64,000 bases of DNA from Circinella umbellata (Eukaryota; Mucoromycota; Mucoromycetes; Mucorales; Lichtheimiaceae): contig JAIWNF010000046.1 of NCBI GenBank assembly GCA_025093555.1, forward strand, positions 248,001-312,000. The letters run 5' to 3'. The position numbers were made by a program, and so were the translations under genes. How positions within the stretch are numbered: position 1 is the stretch's first letter; each line of letters begins with the position of its first letter. Of the stretch, positions 63,236 to 64,000 are shown in pieces. The notes beneath the pieces are model-generated. The model did no database searches and had not been told where the DNA came from. It saw only the letters and a program-made list of their open reading frames with translations.

Positions 63236-63849
63236 TTAAAAAAAAAAAAGAATAGAGTTTGTGAGTTTTTTTTTTTTTTTTAAGTGGTCCTTTTTTTTTT
63301 TTTGTTGACACAACTTTTTTGTTACATATAAAAAAAAAAGTATAATGGTCCCCAACCTACTTTCTTTTTTTTTGGCTGGGCTTAGAAAAAAAGCAGCTTT
63401 TTAAACGTTTTAATAAGGTACACACACACTTTTTTCTTATTGTTTGTTCTCCTTTTTTTTCAGAGAAAGAAAAAATAAAGTCTTTTCTTTTTTTAACTCT
63501 TCCTCTTCTTCCCTTTTTATCACCTTTTTTTTTTCTTTTTACTCCATGCCTTCCTTTCTTTAAATAAATGCTACATTCATAAAACTATTTCAAAAAAAAA
63601 AAAAAGAAAAAATTGACTTTATATTACACTCATTCCTTCATTTTTTTTTTATTTGACACTTTTGCATAAAATATTATAAACCTTCTTTTGCTCCCGTTCC
63701 ATTCCTTAATTCTTTCAAGATCTCGAACATACTTCTCTCGTTTTGCATTACTAAAGTCATATTCTATTCTCTCATTTTTCATCTTTTAAAAAACAACCAC
63801 CTTCTATCTTTTTTTTTTCTTCCTTTAAATAAGCATTATCATATTATCG
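63236..63849. promoter_or_regulatory. Bidirectional promoter region, 614 bp
   Basis: This lies between the start codon of the AAA ATPase gene (minus) and the start of the next gene (plus), so both promoters must be here or overlap. It consists mostly of long T or A tracts (63267-63282, 63291-63303, 63590-63606) with pyrimidine-rich TTCTTTCTT sequence near the right-hand gene. I see no clear TATA box. Confidence 0.5.
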
Positions 63850-64000
63850 ATGCTTTCTCGATCAATAACGCGTAATCAAAAAGCCAAGGTTTGTTCTCTT
63901 ATATATATATATATAATTAAAATGAAAAAAGAAAAAGAAAAACAAGGAGTTAAAGTTTTATCTATTTATTAACAAAATTACACAATCAAATCATGATAAT
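63850..64000 (+). CDS. First exon of a gene running out of the window
   Basis: ATG at 63850 is followed by 13 codons (MLSRSITRNQKAK) and a GT donor at 63889, with the start of an AT-rich intron reaching the window edge. The pyrimidine-rich leader before the ATG resembles that of other genes here. The short peptide is basic and could begin a mitochondrial leader, but nothing further can be said; the exon call itself is moderate. Confidence 0.45.

Overview
This 64 kb window is strongly AT-rich, intron-dense nuclear DNA from a fungus. Almost every recognisable gene is broken by short GT..AG introns of roughly 50-130 bp, and I rebuilt the gene models by joining exons so that reading phase is kept across each junction. 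Protein types (V-T-N-V-Y-type sugar transporter, Asn/Ser-rich wall-sensor-like protein, kelch membrane protein, Sel1-repeat protein, a seven-helix receptor with a long Asn/Gln/Ser-rich tail, a degraded PIF/Harbinger transposase) together with base composition suggest an early-diverging fungus, most likely Mucoromycota (Mucorales-like). That assignment is inference. I see no rRNA, tRNA or CRISPR array.

Layout. 1-800: 3' end of a RAE1/Gle2 mRNA-export WD protein (+). 3.08-4.38 kb: Gfo/Idh/MocA oxidoreductase (+). 4.96-5.25 kb: small winged-helix-like protein (+). 5.29-6.24 kb: multi-pass membrane protein (-) with a 23-bp micro-exon. 6.2-9.8 kb: gene-poor. 9.85-10.5 kb: single-domain SCP2 sterol-carrier protein (+). 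11.7-13.4 kb: FAD-dependent oxidoreductase (-). 13.7-14.9 kb: Asn-rich single-pass surface protein (-). 16.5-18.8 kb: kelch-repeat type I membrane protein (+). 19.0-19.7 kb: small membrane protein (-). 22.9-25.1 kb: MFS sugar transporter (-). 25.6-26.5 kb: UspA-fold protein (-). 28.5-33.4 kb: a nest of decayed mobile DNA. 36.2-39.0 kb: Sel1-repeat protein (-). 40.4-44.2 kb: XPB/Ssl2 helicase of TFIIH (-). 44.6-46.8 kb: two-RRM RBMS-like RNA-binding protein (-). 46.8-54.3 kb: a 7.5 kb stretch with no supported gene. 54.3-56.7 kb: seven-helix receptor (+). 57.0-59.0 kb: unrecognised, mostly disordered protein with a hydrophobic pair (-), tail to tail with the receptor. 59.7-63.2 kb: AAA ATPase with a probable mitochondrial leader (-). 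63.85 kb to the edge: first exon of a divergent gene (+).

The genes do not form a pathway cluster; this is ordinary eukaryotic gene order mixing housekeeping genes with transport and surface functions. The least ordinary part is 28.5-33.4 kb. A Harbinger transposase relic is followed by an 805-bp TA-flanked element that splits an unrelated reading frame. That is followed by a 2.03-kb element with ~50-bp CACTTAGGG terminal inverted repeats and 3-bp GTA flanks, which carries a 125-bp tandem duplication and an acidic 99-codon ORF. I found no convincing wholly new biological system. The best candidates for novelty are the CACTT element, the split reading frame, and several unrecognised proteins.
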